Assembly: GCF_043290135.1 (NCBI RefSeq)
Contig: NC_134702.1
Span: 89,588,317 to 89,652,316, forward strand
Length of the DNA stretch: 64,000 nt
Reading direction: 5' to 3'
Origin: Rhipicephalus microplus
Lineage: Eukaryota; Arthropoda; Arachnida; Ixodida; Ixodidae
Shown piece after piece: positions 1-12,135 of the stretch; positions within the stretch are counted from its first letter, which is position 1, and every line of letters starts with the position of its first letter. The translations under genes and the position numbers were made by a program. The notes beneath the pieces were generated by a model. It did not search any database, had not been told where the DNA came from, and saw nothing but the letters and a program-made list of their open reading frames with translations.

Positions 1-2
1 TA

Positions 3-895
3 AGACAGGGGGACACAATCTCCCTAACAGGAGGTTTTCAGAGGCCTAGAATGGGAACAGTTAGGAATAAGAGTTAATGGAGAGTACCTTAGTACCATGC
101 GCTTCGCCGATGACATTGAATTACTGAGTAACTCATGGGACGAATTGCAACTCATGATTACGGAGTTAGACAAGGAGAGCAGAATGGTGGGTTTTGAAAT
201 TAATCTGCAGAAAACGAAAGTAATGTACAACAACCTCAGAAGAGAGCAGCGCTTTGAGGTAGGTAATAGTGCAGTTAGAGTTGTAAAAGGCTATGTCTAC
301 TTAGGACAGGTAATAAACGCGGAGCCGAACCACGAGATTGAAGTAACTACAAGAAAAAGATTGGGGTGGAGCACATTTGGCAAGCACTCTAAAATTATGA
401 GAGGTAGATTGCCCCTATCCCTCAAGAGGAAGGTATATAACAGCTTCATATTGTCGGTACTTAGCCGCGGAGCAGAAACCCGGAGACTTACAAAGAGGGT
501 TCAGCTTAAATAGAGGACGACCCAGCGAGCAATGGAAAGAAAAATGGTAGGTGTAACCTTAAGAGACAAGAGGAGAGCAGAGTGGATTAGGGAACAAACG
601 GGGGTTAAGAATATCATAGTTGAAATCAAGAAGAGGAAATGGACATGGGCCGGGCATGTAGCGCGTAGACAGGATAACCGCTGGTCAATAAGGGTAACTA
701 ACTGGATTCCCAAAGAAGGCAAGCGGGTTAGTGGGAGACAGAAGGTTAGGGGGGCAGATGAGATTAAGAAGTTTGCGGGTATAAATTGGCAGCAGCAAGC
801 ACAGGACCGGGTTAACTGGCGGAACATGGGAGAGGCCTTTGTCCTGCAGTGGACGTAAACACGCTGATGATGATGATGATGGTGGTGGTGATGAA
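3..895 (+). mobile_element. RTE-like non-LTR retrotransposon, 3' part (entered mid reverse transcriptase)
   Basis: The left edge of the window lies inside a reverse transcriptase. An RQGDTIS motif is followed, after an indel near base 45, by a frame containing the catalytic FADD motif (MRFADDIELLS, from 97). The frame then runs to 858 with one in-frame stop (TAG, 511-513). The C-terminal part (about 532-858) has the GHVARRQDNRW and WRNMGEAFVLQW signatures typical of RTE-type elements. The 3' end carries a (TGA)n/(TGG)n tail at about 865-892, which fits the microsatellite tails of RTE elements. The copy is dead because of the stop and the upstream frameshift. The clade call is from memory of the family. 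The retrotransposon identity is secure. Confidence 0.85.
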
Positions 896-1360
<465 letters not shown>

Positions 1361-2864
1361 AAATTATTTCAGGAAATATTTTCTGATGAGCGGAATGAAA
1401 CGGGCGACCTCTCGCTCCACAGCACGCATGGCTAACTACAAGGACACAGAACCCCACCTCTTTGAACCCACTATTGTGCAAACGGCCATCTATTTATGTA
1501 CACCATTTACCACTGGCGCTCACATCGGGAAGTGTCAACTTGTTTTCTGTATTACCATTGAGATGTTTCGAAGGTCGCACTTGGCGCCGCACCCATTGCG
1601 ATACATTAGCTCATCAACGTTGACTTTCCCTTACTCGGCGTATTCGCCATTGCGCGCGCGCTTTTATCTTGCGATGGGGTCAGTTTGTGTTTAGGTTGCA
1701 GAGCGCACAAAGCTCACTTCGCTCGCAATAAAGACCTCGGTTTGTGAAAAGAACGTGCTTTTCCAACACAGTAAACTGACACCTGTGACATAGTTTCAAC
1801 TTGTCCTGTGTACGTTTCGAGCTCCCTTTGTGTTTGACCAGCGCTTTAAGTGTCGAGTCCTGGACGTTGTAACTTCGCACTCGTCTTGTGTGTGTTCTTT
1901 TTGTGTGTCATTTGTGCTTGAGCAGCGCGCTGCACGTTTTGAACTGCTGGGAGTTCTTTGCGTGGCATTACAACTCGTTAGTATGGCATTAATTGCACCG
2001 CTCTTGGGGCAAAACTGACACTTTTTTTGCAGGCTTGACTACCGAAGGAAGAGTGAGGGCTGCCTTAAAATTGTCCTCCTGCCCCCTCCCCTTTCATATA
2101 GAAAATCCTGCGCTCGTAGTTCGTTCACTTTCCGATCACTTATCTCCGATGTCATCAATGACAAGAAATCGCAATCTATGGCCTACCACGTGGAGTGCGT
2201 TACAGTGAAGACCCCCACGTGATAGCATACCCTTTTTAGTCAAGTCTTTGTGCTCCGTGAGAACAACTTACCTGAGAAAAAAGAACGTTCCGACGAAGTT
2301 TGACCCGGCTGCTACTAACATGTGGCTCCATTCGTCGGAATCAGCGAAGGGTGTCTGCAAACTTGCTAATATAGAAATAAAAATTAATATTCCTCATGTA
2401 GTAGTGCACAGTAATATATGCATATGTAACATGATATCAGTGCACAGTAACTGATGCACATGTAACATGATATTTTTATCAAAACGTGGTATTTAGGTCT
2501 GCAGTTTATGCACTGGATGTGGCACGTGATTCAGAATCAGATGGCAGCATAAGCGTGTCGGGTATTAAACGAATGACAAACTTACCTAAGAAACGTGAAT
2601 ATTTTCCAATGAGGTTCACTAGTAATTCTTTCCTATGTTAACAAATCAGGCGTGTGGAAGCCCTATTCTTCGTTCTCTTTCTTCCTCCGTGTTTTCGCAT
2701 GTTATTCGCCGAGTGACATGCAGCGGCTAGACTCGCTACCAAGTAGCGAATTAAAGCCTTCCCGCAAAGACATCGCATCAGATCTGAACAGAATGATTTT
2801 CACTGCTCCTGGGGTTTAGCTCAAGTTATGCGAAATAGAAAGCAAAAGCCCGAAGAATACTTAC
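1361..2864. other. Non-coding sequence left of NRF exon 6
   Basis: By position this should be the next intron of gene A. I found no further acyltransferase exon here on the minus strand. At 1630-1760 there is a GC-rich stretch ending in AATAAA (about 1727) that resembles the R/U5 region of an LTR, but no second copy or element body supports that. Confidence 0.35.
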
Positions 2865-3044
2865 ACCAAGAGTCTGACAGACAGGTGTAGAAGTGACACA
2901 TCACAATGTGCACGACGCACCCGAAACGCAAGCCATGCAGGAACTGCATGGCGTACTGGTCGGCGTTCGCCTTGTCAGCCACTCTGAGAAGATCACGAGT
3001 GTTCGACGTAGCTGAGAAAGCCAGGATGGTTTGTATAAGTGAAC
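2865..3044 (-). CDS. NRF-6-like acyltransferase gene A, exon 6 (last one in window)
   Basis: This 180-nt exon lies between a pyrimidine-rich acceptor (ttacttcttgcag, just right of 3044) and a consensus GTAAGT donor (2864-2859). It is entered with 1 nt carried over, exactly the phase left by exon 5, and leaves phase 1. The translation contains AFSATSNTRDLLRV followed by FLHGLRF and a hydrophobic stretch ending HFYTCLSDSW. That is the start of the acyltransferase-3 domain of nose-resistant-to-fluoxetine proteins, where a conserved HGLRF-type motif precedes the second membrane segment. The remaining membrane segments must lie left of the window. The family match is strong by eye. Substrate and function are not inferable, since nrf-6 proteins are linked to lipid or xenobiotic handling in nematodes only. 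Confidence 0.88.
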
Positions 3045-3278
3045 CTGCAAGAAGTAAGACGCATGGGTGGTGCCACGCTGTACATTTGTGACAGTTGCTT
3101 GTAGCAAGCACCCGCTTACCGTGACAGTTATAACATAGAAGCTGTTTGCAGAGAATTGTCTTCCGGTGAACGCATTGACTCCTACCTCATTTAAAACGAA
3201 AAAATGATCAATAAAGAGGGTATTGACACTCATTTTCGAAGCTCAGTTCATTCTGCCATACGAAAATTATAACATGTC
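3045..3278. other. Intron 5 of gene A, left part
   Basis: Intronic sequence between exon 6 and the left end of an inserted repeat. Nothing else is recognisable. Confidence 0.4.
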
Positions 3279-3587
3279 CACGGAGTGAATGATGATGAGT
3301 GGGCGAAGCCCCAGTGGTACATAGGTAAGTCGTGAATCTCACTCGCAGTCGTTCAAGAGTTTCAAGGAGTCTGTTTCAGCTCAGCGTACATCCGCGGCAG
3401 AAAGCGTGAGGAACACGTGTGGTTGCTCAGCTGGCGAATCATGGCAAAGAGTTCTTTGCGGCATTCTTGTCAGTATTGCACGGTGTTCGGTACTTCCCGA
3501 ATGAAGGCCATGTCTCGATTGAGCCCCTAGTTCATAAACTCGCGCCCACCGCTCTCAAGTTGCAGCCGCTTGAACGAGTTGGTTATA

Positions 3588-5467
3588 GGATGGATGGATA
3601 GATGGATGGATATGGCTGTACTCTTTAGATCGGGCGGTGGCTACAGCCACGAAGCCGTTATACTTAATGAACCAAAAACTAGATTTATTTTTTTTTTAAT
3701 ATTGAGGTTGAGGATTCGTACTTTGCAGAGAAGGGTTCAATTTTCACTCGTGCCTTGACTTTAGCCACCAATCAGATAACCTCCTTCTAGGTAAGTCTAC
3801 CCGCTTAAAGTCTATTTTGCCCTCCCTGTCTCTAAACCCCAGTGCTTTGAAAAACTCTGTGCCATCATCCTGAACTATAGGGTGAAGCCCTTTACAGAAC
3901 ATTATCAAGTGTTCGGCAGTTTCTTCTTCCTCTCCACACGCACTGCATACCGTGTCTACCCCTTCGTACTTGGCCCGATATGTCTTTGTTCGCAATACTC
4001 CCGTCCTGGCCTCAAACAGTAGAGAACTAACCCGAGTATTATCATAGATCCTTTCCTTGGCTACTTCCTGCTTAAAAGTTCGATAGATCTCTAGTGCGGA
4101 CTTCTTGATCATGCCAATTCTCCACATATTGGTTTCAGCTTCCTTCACCTTCTTCTTAACCGATAATTCTTTTTGGTTTGGCCCCCTGACGTTTTCCAAG
4201 TATTTGCCAGTCAATTTTCTGGTTCGCTTCCGCCATTTTGTATCGACATTCTTCATGTACAAGTAGCTGAATACTTTCCTAGCCCAACGCTCCTCCCCCA
4301 TTTCTCTCCATCGCTTGTCAAATTTTATCTTGCTGCTAGCTTCCCTGCCCTCAAATGATGTCCATCCCATATCACCTTGTACTTCCGGATTTGGTGTGTT
4401 CCCGTGAGCTCCTAAGGCAAGCCTACCTATTCCACGTTGCTTAATTTCTAATCCTGCTTGAACTTCTGATCTCATGCACAAGACGGCATTTCCGAACGTC
4501 AGACCAGGAACCATGACCCCTTTCCATATTCCTCTCACAACGTCATACCTACTGTAATTCCACAGTGCCCTGTTTTTCATTACTGCTGCATTCCTGTTAC
4601 CTTTAGTCGACACGTATATTTCGTGTTCCCTTAGGTACTCGGCCCCATTGCTTATCCATATGCCCAGATATTTGTATTTATCTGTTATCTCTAGCGTGAC
4701 CTCGTGCATTCTAAGCTCACTACCTTCATTATCATTAAAAATCATGACTGCTGATTTTTCTTTACTGAATCTGAAATGTAATGTATCTCCCTGAGTACCG
4801 ATGATGTCCAACAATCTCTGCAAATCTTCCTTGTTGTCGGCCATTAGCACTATATCATCTGTGTACATCAATGCTGGTAGTGCCTGTTCAATGAGTTTTC
4901 CTTGTTTGTCGAAAGAGAGGTTGAAACCCAGTCCACTTCCCTCTAATTTGGCCTCTAATCCTTGTAGGTACATCATGAATAACAAGGTTGACAGAGGACA
5001 CCCCTTCCTAAGCCCCCGTTTCACCTCTGTGGGCTTAGATACCTGTTTTTCCCACTTTATAACTACCTTGTTACTTTTACAGATCTCCTTTAAAAAATTA
5101 GTGACTACGTCTTCCACGCCTAGTGTGTCCAGTATTCCCCACAGTTCCTCTTGAACCACGCTATCGTACGCTCCCTTGATATCCAAAAATGCTAGCCACA
5201 GTGGCCTGTGTTCCTGTTCTGCTATTTCGATGCACTGCGTCAGTGAGAACAGATTGTCTTTCAACCTCCTGTGTTTCCGAAACCCATTCTGGAGTTCCCC
5301 CAGCACCCCCTCGTCCTCTATCCATGCCTGCATTCTTTCCTTTATAATCTGCATCGCCAGCCTGTGGACCACTGATGTCATTGTTATAGGACGGTAGTTG
5401 TTTCCCGGATTGCTCACTAGATGGCACTGTGACGAGCGTCACAGTGTCATCTATTGAGCAATCCGGG
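3588..5467 (-). mobile_element. Non-LTR retrotransposon, 5'-truncated, RT plus C-terminal zinc motif
   Basis: One open frame of about 557 codons (5417 down to 3744) covers most of the reverse transcriptase. It shows NNYRPIT, LQNGFRKHRR, LAFLDIKGAYDSV, KGCPLSTLLF and the catalytic box MYTDDIVLMA, in which Thr stands where Ala is usual. A C-terminal CSAC...H...C cluster follows (around residue 490). There is no endonuclease domain, so the copy is truncated at the RT N-terminus. The 3' UTR runs to an ATCC-rich tail at about 3588-3614. The 5' end coincides with a 33-bp-arm palindrome (5402-5469). The long intact frame suggests a fairly recent insertion in intron 5 of gene A. The clade is uncertain. 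Confidence 0.85.
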
Positions 5468-5469
5468 AA
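5402..5469. repeat. Near-perfect palindrome at the LINE 5' junction
   Basis: Arms 5402-5434 and 5437-5469 are reverse complements with two mismatches around a 2-nt centre. The left arm is LINE sequence and the right arm is its inverted copy, so LINE sequence folds back exactly where the element is truncated. Confidence 0.9.
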
Positions 5470-5531
5470 CTAGGGGTGGCTACGACAGACATCGGTGGAC
5501 AAGCCCACACAATAAGAAGCTTCGCCCCTAA

Positions 5532-7154
5532 AGATCTTCTCAATAAAGAGACGTTTCTGTGCTTGTTTGAATCTAAAATAAACTGCTGATAGGATACTTG
5601 ATCATGCCATTACAGCCAATCTTTGCATGTTACACCTACTGACATCGGCATTAGCCTGACGTGAGGCTACCGCACCAACTTGGTCGTATTCCCGTCTGTG
5701 TCATAAGCTTGCATAGGAATGTTTATTGCTTTGTTATAAAATTAAATTGTCATCACTACAACGAACACTGAAGTTCCACCTGCATAATGTGTTCTTCCGA
5801 AACAGTGTCAAGACTTGGCACGACGCTGCGGTAGAATGACTGACTGCCACGCAGAACACTTAGGTTCGACTCTTGCTGAGATCGTTATTTTTATTTAATT
5901 TGCCCTTGTTGGGTCTAGGCAGCCGATGTCAGTTTCTCTCAGGGCTCTCCCATTAAGGCTAATAATGCATGTCTTGTCCATTTCGGGAAACTTGTGAAGC
6001 CTCAATCACCCATGGCGCATACCCACGCACCACGATGTTTCGCATACGGGTACGCGACACACGTGTGTGGTGGAATGGGTTAGACGACGTGTATGACAGG
6101 ATTTTCACGTTATCTATGTCGAGAGCAGACAGTCATACTCCGCAATCTTTCTTATTCTCTTATACCAATTTAGGTCTATGCCAAGAAGAAGTGATCACTA
6201 GATCGCCCAGACGCATGAAGGAAGAAAAAAAAGAGGGAGCATTACGTCACACGAGCGAAGTCAACCTTGTCGGCCCAACAGGTGATCAAAACGTCAGAGC
6301 CTGTGGTATGATTTAGCACTATCGGTGCGGTTCCGTCTTTGAACCACCTGCGAGAGCCGATTGGTCAACGCCGAACCAACGCGTTTCGATTGAAAGCTAC
6401 GGAGCGCCGTACTCCGAAGCTTGACCCACTGTACTCGCTACCTGCCCAGATAGCAGGGTTCTTATAGGAACATGTGTCTCCGCTCCCGTTCAACCGCTCA
6501 TCGTTGCTGGTGCTACCTATAACCTGTTCGTCAGCTACGTTACGGTTACATCAAAGGCGCAGGAGTAAGAATGCCTGAATTCTGTAGTGAACTGCCGGCA
6601 TATATGTCCCTATTTCTTAACTTAGATGGCTGGTCAAGTAAGCTGCTCAGTGAGTATTCATTGCGCACTGGTTGACAAACGTGCGAGCCCCTAGACTTAA
6701 TGATGAAGGACAGCCTATGTAATGTCGCATCCAATTATTTGCAAAAAAAATCTGAATGACTTCCATTATATTTACTTCTGAATTATTTTTTTTATTTTTG
6801 GATAATAATCACGCACTATGAGTGCTCTCTTGGCCAAAATATGACCAAAAACGTTGAAAGTGACGTCAGTGATCAGGTGCTGAATAGCGTCTTGCCGCTC
6901 GTAGGTTACCACCCTAGCGGCAGAAGGTATCACCTAGAACGTGGGCGCTGGAGAGGAGATCTCTGGACAGGTCAGGAGTAGAGTAGGTCGTGCTCGGAAG
7001 TACCACAAAGTCTAGTAGCTGGTGTTATTTTGTTCTAAAGGTCGCGTGTTGGGCCGGTAAGGCTGGCTTGAACACAGTATGCCTTGCCAAGGCTGCCTGG
7101 GTGATGTCACGCTCCCCTCTTTGTTCTTTTTTTCCTCCGTGCCCAGACGTATGC
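5532..7154. other. Intron 5 of gene A, non-coding
   Basis: About 5826-5905 holds a tRNA-like SINE head (ctgcggtagaatgactgac with a ggttcgactc B-box-like element). The rest shows no exon or known repeat to me. Confidence 0.4.
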
Positions 7155-7294
<140 letters not shown>

Positions 7295-7420
7295 CCAAAG
7301 CGCCTGCGCTTGGCTAAGAAATTCTTCGCATTCAAAAGAGACACCTTTGACAAAACCTCCTGTAAGTAAGAAGAAAATAATACAATTATAAAATTGATAA
7401 TGATAAGATAATCAACGTAC

Positions 7421-7512
7421 TCCTTTGTCCATTTTCTGGCGACCTGGTTCGTATGATGTAATCTGTTGCTGTGGCGGATAATATGAGGACCACAAGAACG
7501 CCAAGAAAAGAC
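7421..7512 (-). CDS. NRF-6-like acyltransferase gene A, exon 5 (first membrane helix)
   Basis: This 92-nt exon follows the acceptor tcttttaaaatgcag (just right of 7512) and ends at GTACGT (7420-7415). It takes 1 nt to complete the codon left by exon 4 and leaves 1 nt for exon 6, so phases agree on both sides. It encodes SFLGVLVVLILSATATDYII, an evident membrane helix, followed by a charged stretch RTRSPENGQR. In NRF-type proteins the first helix of the acyltransferase-3 domain sits exactly here, after the extracellular NRF domain. The exon is too short to stand out alone; the phase fit and position make the case. Confidence 0.82.
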
Positions 7513-7806
7513 CTGCATTTTAAAAGAACGTTTATGCTATTACAGTTGTGCACACACGATGCGTTATTTGCTCACTTCTATATGCCACTCTTGACTAGTG
7601 CCTGGGAGGTAGCGGGAAAAAATGCCGGCCGACGCGGACGTATTTCTACGAATGCACAATGCTGTATACCCGTGTGGTTTGATTTGCCTACTTTTTGAAG
7701 AACCCTAAGTCAGTGAAATATGCTGAGCCCTCCCCTACTGCATCTTTCACAATCATGTGACGTAAAAGCCCGAACTTTCTATGGTGCACCCCTATCATCA
7801 TCATCA

Positions 7807-7809
7807 TCG

Positions 7810-7898
<89 letters not shown>
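7807..7898. repeat. (ATT)n microsatellite
   Basis: About 30 ATT/TTA units preceded by (CAT)n at 7795-7806, in intron 4 of gene A. Confidence 0.97.
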
Positions 7899-7900
<2 letters not shown>

Positions 7901-8494
7901 TTGTTTCATATTGTTGCGACTGCCTTCAAATATAATTATCTTCCACTGTCGTTGGTACAGGGAAAAAAATCCTTTACAGTAGGCAGCGATCGATATTGGA
8001 CACATGATATGCTCAAGTTTGCTTGAGTCTGCTATGCTTACTAAAGTTTCGATATACACATGACCTGCTTGTGGATAACTAGCATGGCGGTCAACCCTTT
8101 CTTTTCAATTATCGTGAGGAAACCAAGGTAACTAATACAATATGGAAGACAAAAGGTTAAATATGTAGTAACTCAGCTCCAGATGGAATGACAATCAGGA
8201 AAGCCCGCACGTAACAAGTATAATTGGTAAAGCTGCAATACATGTATTACTCTTAGGCGGTAGTATATATACCGACGTATCGTATTCTAAACGAACGACA
8301 TTTTTCTTAGTTCCTTCAGAACACCGGATGTAAATTATTCCCTATTTCTGTGAAATGTCCCCGCTGTCAGTCACCATAAAGTCACAAAACATTGAGACTC
8401 CAAGTGCAGCGGCCTCTTGCGGGAATCTTACACTTCTAATTTGTTTCGGGATACCCTCCAAGCTCCACTGTGAAAGCACAAGGAGACTACTTAC
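7899..8494. other. Intron 4 of gene A, non-coding
   Basis: No exon, tRNA-like sequence or known repeat recognised in this AT-rich stretch. Confidence 0.4.
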
Positions 8495-8582
8495 GTGATT
8501 GCAATTTGCGTTTCAGTCCAAGGTTCCGGTTCAGCCGTGGCACAATTGGACACTTGGACACTAATCATCGAAGGTGGATTCA
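8495..8582 (-). CDS. NRF-6-like acyltransferase gene A, exon 4
   Basis: This 88-nt exon lies between acceptor cttgatacctccag (right of 8582) and donor GTAAGT (8494-8489). It completes the codon begun by exon 3 (C plus TG, Leu) and ends with 2 nt of a split codon. It encodes NPPSMISVQVSNCATAEPEP followed by WTETQIAI. The spacing Cys-x3-E-P-E-P before the first helix is characteristic of NRF proteins, where this Cys closes the extracellular domain. Several residues match the family pattern and both phases fit. Confidence 0.82.
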
Positions 8583-9980
8583 CTGGAGGTATCAAGTGGT
8601 TTACACGCATCAATGAAAAAAGATTTACATACACGTGTTTTGCATTTGTTAGCGTGAAATAGAACAATTTATAGTGGCTTCCATGCTGCTAAAAGGAAAC
8701 ATTTATCATTTTGATTTTTACATGCGTATCCCCTCTTTGAAAAAAGAAACATGCATAAATGTGGCGTTTCAATTATTCTGCTCTGCCATACATATTGATA
8801 TTCGTTAAGCACGTGTTTCAGTATATAGTTCAAGTTCTGACTTTCCGACATTTTGAGCAACCTTCACGTATGCTACCTGCTGGCATCAAGTCATCTATTC
8901 GTCCGCTATTCTTTACGTAAACGTGACAATTACTTTTAATAACATCTCCTATACTTTTTGGCATCATTGTTTATTTGTTATCATGAACACTGTGTCTAAT
9001 AAAGAAAATGAGCGCTTGAATTTACGCTTATTTCCTTCGTTCATAGCAAGGTTCCTGTTTTGGCAGACACGATGCCTCCAGGTAGAATGCTAGGAATTTT
9101 CGGCCTGCTGCAAAGTGATTATAAGATCACGTGCTACATAACACCAACTGGCCAAAGAAGGTGTTCCACACTCACTCTATTGATTATCAGTGGCACTGAC
9201 TGACACCCCCACGTTTAGTGGTAAAGCATCGGACGCGTTATTAAAGGGTCGCAGGTTCAGATCCTGCCGGTTCAAGTTATATTTTCGTTCACTTTTCTTC
9301 CTTCACACTTACATTACGATTATTTCTAATAAAATCTCCAATAATTTATATCGTATTGTAGTTGTCTCAACCTTACTTTGGTGTCACATTCGGTCGCCAG
9401 AAGAAGGGAGGGCAATGGTTTGGAAACAAAGGGTAGTGATACTTCAAGATTGACAGTTTTTCAAGTCTCAGGATTTTCAGAGCCGTTCAGTGCACCTATT
9501 GGCCAAAATACAAATTAATCTTAGAATACTGCGTTCGCGGCTCACCCTTCAACCTAGACGACGTAATAAATAGTGTCCTGCAGTCCACCACGCTTTTGCT
9601 TTCGGTGAGCTCATCACGCACCGATATGGACATTGAACTTAAGATATTCGAGCGATTCGTCGTCGTACAGAATGACGACGTTATAGACGCACTAAGTCCA
9701 TTGATGATTGATATTGGCCAGACGCACACACAAAAAAATACAGCGTCACATGGACAAGCTGGATAAGCGACAATAGATATCTTTTTGCAAGTCCTTTGAG
9801 TCAAGAAAGTCTCGATCACTAATCTCGAAAACCGTTCATGCTCTTCGTACAACAGTTGGTCAGCGCTACCCATTTAAATATCTGGCACTTCACTTACGCC
9901 GCTAAGAGATTGATGACGCAGAATCTTTCTGCCAAAGGATTGCCTATGGGGCAAATTCAACTGAGATGGGGACGCCCCCA
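8583..9980. other. Intron 3 of gene A with a tRNA-like SINE
   Basis: At about 9205-9345 there is a tRNA-like head (tttagtggtaaagcatcgga, then B box ggttcagatcc) followed by a T-rich body, a tRNA-derived SINE unlike Ruka. At 9580-9720 the plus strand has a coding-looking stretch of about 55 codons that I could not assign. Nothing else is recognised. Confidence 0.5.
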
Positions 9981-10211
9981 GATGGATGGATGGATGGATG
10001 GATGGATGGATGGATGGATGGATGGATGGATGGATGGATGGATGGATGGATGGATGGACGGACGAATGGATGGATGGATGAATGGATGGATGGATGGATG
10101 GATGGATGGATGGATGGATGGATGGATGGATGGATGGATGGATGGATGGATGGATGGATGGATGGATGGATGGATGGATGGATGGATGGATGGATGGACG
10201 GACGGACGGAC
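9980..10211. repeat. (GGAT)n microsatellite
   Basis: About 230 bp of GGAT units with a few GGAC and GAAT variants. It abuts the 5' side of the LINE fragment that follows. The WMDG-rich and IHPS-rich open frames are artefacts. Confidence 0.97.
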
Positions 10212-12135
10212 TCAATGTCGCGGAAATTCACAAAGAAATGCTTTGCATTTAAAACTTGAGAGGTGTCCGTCGAGTCTATGTTACAGCTGTACAAGGTATT
10301 ATTTATTGAACTCTTACGGTGCATCTGTAATATCTAACACGTGCAAAACTTACCTGCACACACTTCAAAACATTCAAGCCCAAGGGCTCTTAGGTTATGC
10401 CTTGGTTTACTCCGCTGCGCATCAACGACTGAAACAATTGCCATGGCACAGGACTACCCGATCATGACACACATCACCATTGAAACGATGGCTACTTACC
10501 TCAGGCAACATGCTAGAAATCCTTCCCGCCACTTGGCGACTCTCGCTACTGAGAGGCCCCACACGAATTTTAGTGCAATTATCTGTGCGCATCGTGCCTC
10601 GTTTCCTTCAGGTTATACGCCTGCAGAGAAATTGGTGTATCCTCCGTGGTGCCTGATCCTTCCACAAGTGCGTCTTACAATTCCAAGAATCCAAAAGAAA
10701 CCAAATTTGCCTTCGCCAGCCCTAAAACAATTTAGGCTTCACCGCTTGCACGAAATGTACAATAACCACGTGCACATATACACCAGTCGTTCGGCCACAG
10801 CGTCTAGTTCTGACGGTGCGGTAGGCATACCAGCTAGAGGAATCACCCTGTGAATCTACCTGGGAATCGTCACTACGTCTATGGTGACAGAACGTGCGGC
10901 TCTGCGTGGTGCACTAGAGTACACCAGATCCCACAGACTGAATAAATGGGCTGTGTTTTCCGACTCGAAACCAGCCTTACAGAGCATGCAGTCGGCCCTT
11001 CGGCGAGATTGCCACGAACGCTGAACGCACGAAGTTGTCAATCTTCTTCACCACGTCACAGAAAGAGGCCACGACGTCAATTTTCAGTGGCTATCTGGTC
11101 ATTGTGGAATTTGTGGCAATGATTCTGCAGCGTTAAACACTACATATCAATCAGTCAATGATTCTGCAGACAATGCGGCTTGTACATTCCACAATAATAG
11201 CATTCCTTCCGATTCCTTTGTCTAGGACAGACGCTGCAAGGCAACTTCGTCACCTGGCACGTAGTCTGTGTCTGCTGGAGTGGAACACCACAAGCGTAAG
11301 ACATACGAGAGTTCACCAAATAAACCCTTGACTGGAACTTTGACCTCCATCTGGACTTATTCGACGTGAAGTTTCGCGTCTTTGTCGGCTTTGGTTGGGG
11401 GTTGCCTTCACAAAAGCCTATACAATCCTCATTAAAGTGACTGGCAGCGCTGAATGCGAGGTCTGCGGCACGAAAAAAAAAGTATCTACTATCTGCTATG
11501 CTGTTTCTCTCGACTTGGCGCTGAAAGACAAAAAGTTTCTGACGTGTTGCAACAATGAACCCTTTTCATAATTCGCTAGTGTGCTTCTCGGCCCTGCACC
11601 TTCGCCCTACTAATGACGGCACCTGTCCTACTTCAAATATAGACCAGGCCCTAGTTAAACACGCTGGGACTTCTCTATTACACGCATTATTGTCGAGATA
11701 GCTAAGCCTAAATTTTCCATGTTTTAGTGCAAGTAAGCTACGCTTGAACACTCTGTTTGCAGAAAGTGACTAGGTGCCATTAGTAGGGCAAACTGCATAG
11801 CAGAAAAGCTAGCTTTACAATTATAAAAAGGGTCTATTGTATGATCGTCGATTCTGTGTGCAGATGCTGCTGCCGCACCACTCTCGTATTTCGTCGGGTC
11901 ACAAGGAGGTCAAAGCCCTTTTGCGCTTTCTTAGTACTATGAACCTATGAGAATGCCTTTAACTTTTGCAGAGTACCACCGCTGCATACGTATCAGCCTA
12001 TGTACTAGCGCTTTTCTCCTCCCTTCCTCTAGTCTTTCCTCCGTTCCTTTCTTTTATACTCCCCTTTTCCCTTCCCCCCGTCTATGGTAAAAAACCGAGC
12101 ATGTACCTGGTTAACCTCCCTGCCTTCTTTCTTGT
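10212..12135 (+). mobile_element. I-clade LINE, 5'-truncated and heavily decayed
   Basis: Translated pieces align in order with the better copy at 21183-26569. They include [20 protein letters not shown] (about 10395), PPWCLILPQVRLTIPRI (about 10640), the RNase H segments AVFSDSKPALQSMQSALRR (about 10950) and FQWLSGHCGICGND (about 11080), and a C-terminal zinc-like region (11340-11510). Frameshifts and stops separate them. The 3' UTR signature gtacctggttaacctccctg lies at 12103-12122 and also occurs in the two other copies. This fragment sits in intron 3 of gene A. Confidence 0.85.

Larger units (their letters stand above)
3279..5531. mobile_element. Repeat with GGGCGAAGC inverted termini, split by a LINE
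   Basis: The left end (3279-3310) reads gagtgaatgatgatgagtgg followed by GCGAAGC. The right end (5505-5531) reads aagcttcgcccct. The terminal sequences are mutually inverted and recur at 45974-46394 and 54799-54954, so this is a dispersed repeat family. A non-LTR element (3588-5467) sits inside this copy. The class of the host repeat is unknown; the inverted ends suggest a non-autonomous DNA transposon. Confidence 0.55.

Noticed and set aside
1630..1760. Possible solo LTR (GC-rich, AATAAA, CpG)
   Set aside because: No second copy, target duplication or element body in the window.
9580..9730. Plus-strand coding-looking stretch with DDVINSVLQSTTLLLSV
   Set aside because: No start, splice sites or recognisable family; noted only as unassigned.
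9838..10467. 209-codon plus-strand frame rich in WMDG and its antisense counterparts
   Set aside because: Most of it is the (GGAT)n repeat joined by chance to flanking LINE sequence in a frame unlike the LINE protein.
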